A stretch of 14,577 bases of DNA. Origin: Anaerolineaceae bacterium UBA3924 (lineage in GTDB: Bacteria; Chloroflexota; Anaerolineae; Anaerolineales; Anaerolineaceae). The stretch lies in NCBI GenBank assembly GCA_002385985.1, contig DGEO01000017.1, positions 92,976-107,552 of the forward strand, written 5' to 3'. The translations under genes and the position numbers were made by a program. Shown here one piece after another: positions 14,215 through 14,577 of this stretch (its first letter is position 1; each line of letters starts with the position of its first letter). Below the pieces are notes generated by a model, which was not told the DNA's origin, did not search any database, and saw nothing but the letters and a program-made list of their open reading frames with translations.

Positions 14215-14577
14215 ATGAAACTGAGCATCGATTGGTACAAGCGCAAGACGGCGCAAATTCAGGCCCAGATGGATGCGGAAAACCTGGACGGCCTGCTGCT
14301 GCTGGATCCGTACAACATTTTCTACGCCACCGGCTTCTTCCACCAGTCCACCGAGCGGCCGCTGGGCTGCTACATCCCCGTTTCGGGACAGCCGACCTTC
14401 TACGTGCCCCTGCTGGAGCAGGAAATGGCCCAGGAGACCTGGGTGCCGAACGTCAAAGGGTACTTTGACTACCCCGGCCTGTTGCACCCCCTGATCTGGA
14501 TGCTCAAAGACATCCCCGCCAAACGGCTGGGCGTGGACCCGCTGAAGATTCGCGACTTCCGCCGGGGGCAGGCTGTC
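14215..14577 (+). CDS. M24-type (creatinase/Xaa-Pro aminopeptidase-like) gene, N-terminal part
   Basis: An open frame from ATG 14215 runs 121 codons to the window edge with no stop. It begins MKLSIDWYKRKTAQIQAQMD and continues 'ENLDGLLLLDPYNIFYATGF', the usual opening of creatinase N-terminal domains ('...gldalll.dp.ni.YlTGf'). A later 'KRLGVDPLKI' resembles the 'iGvd' strand of the same domain. The metal-binding catalytic domain would lie beyond the window. GAGGG (14206-14210) sits 4 nt before the start, a little close. M24 members include proline-specific aminopeptidases, creatinases and ectoine hydrolase DoeA, so the substrate is open. It follows the C69 gene by 78 bp and a partial terminator, and probably belongs to the same pathway. 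Confidence 0.8.
   Translation, partial: MKLSIDWYKRKTAQIQAQMDAENLDGLLLLDPYNIFYATGFFHQSTERPLGCYIPVSGQPTFYVPLLEQEMAQETWVPNVKGYFDYPGLLHPLIWMLKDIPAKRLGVDPLKIRDFRRGQAV

Noticed and set aside
1..14577. CRISPR array, tRNA, rRNA, insertion sequence or prophage
   Set aside because: No spaced direct repeats, cloverleaf sequence, transposase or integrase, or terminal repeats were seen on either strand.

Overview
The window is GC-rich (roughly 60% or more by eye) and codes on the + strand throughout. The organism looks like a member of the Chloroflexota, probably Anaerolineae or a relative. This rests mainly on the substrate-binding lipoprotein, whose mature N-terminus is a long Pro/Ala/Glu/Gly linker (CTTPAPAPTQAPAEP...) typical of that phylum, together with the peptide-scavenging gene content. 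No ribosomal RNA or marker gene is present, so this placement is an inference.

Layout. Positions 1-75 hold the C-terminal tail of a gene, possibly a 2-hydroxyacid dehydrogenase. A NicX/M29-like metalloprotein follows at 231-1262. A gene-free stretch of about 510 bp carries a near-consensus promoter (1392-1420), a candidate operator and a leader of about 350 nt. The solute-binding lipoprotein of a peptide-type ABC importer (1776-3437) comes next and ends at a terminator hairpin. A second promoter, with a perfect 20-bp palindrome just downstream of its -10 box, then begins a co-directional run of nine genes. These are two permeases (3708-4685, 4736-5695), a fused two-domain ATPase (5698-7704), a tandem vicinal-oxygen-chelate (VOC) protein (7876-8796), an AstE/AspA-type deacylase (8818-9828), a class I/II aminotransferase (9853-11031), an M20 peptidase (11151-12518), a C69 Ntn-type dipeptidase (12589-14136) and the start of an M24 creatinase/Xaa-Pro-peptidase-like gene that runs off the window (14215-14577).

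How the genes may work together. The lipoprotein, two permeases and double ATPase form a complete importer of the oligopeptide/dipeptide/nickel class. The downstream enzymes have no visible export signals and suit stepwise cytoplasmic breakdown of an imported amide-rich compound. Peptide or N-acyl bonds would be cut by M20, C69, M24 and the deacylase. The amino group would be removed by the aminotransferase. The VOC protein and the NicX-like protein could act on the remaining carbon skeleton. The substrate cannot be read from sequence. Both promoters carry GTNNAC-centred dyads like the operators of GntR-family repressors, which suggests control of importer and enzymes by one substrate-responsive repressor encoded outside the window.

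The most unusual points are four. The NicX-like protein appears to have Gly where the family has the iron-ligand Asp of HxD. The VOC protein keeps two complete metal sites. The ATPase is fused and carries two four-cysteine C-terminal motifs. Several gaps between genes hold strong hairpins.
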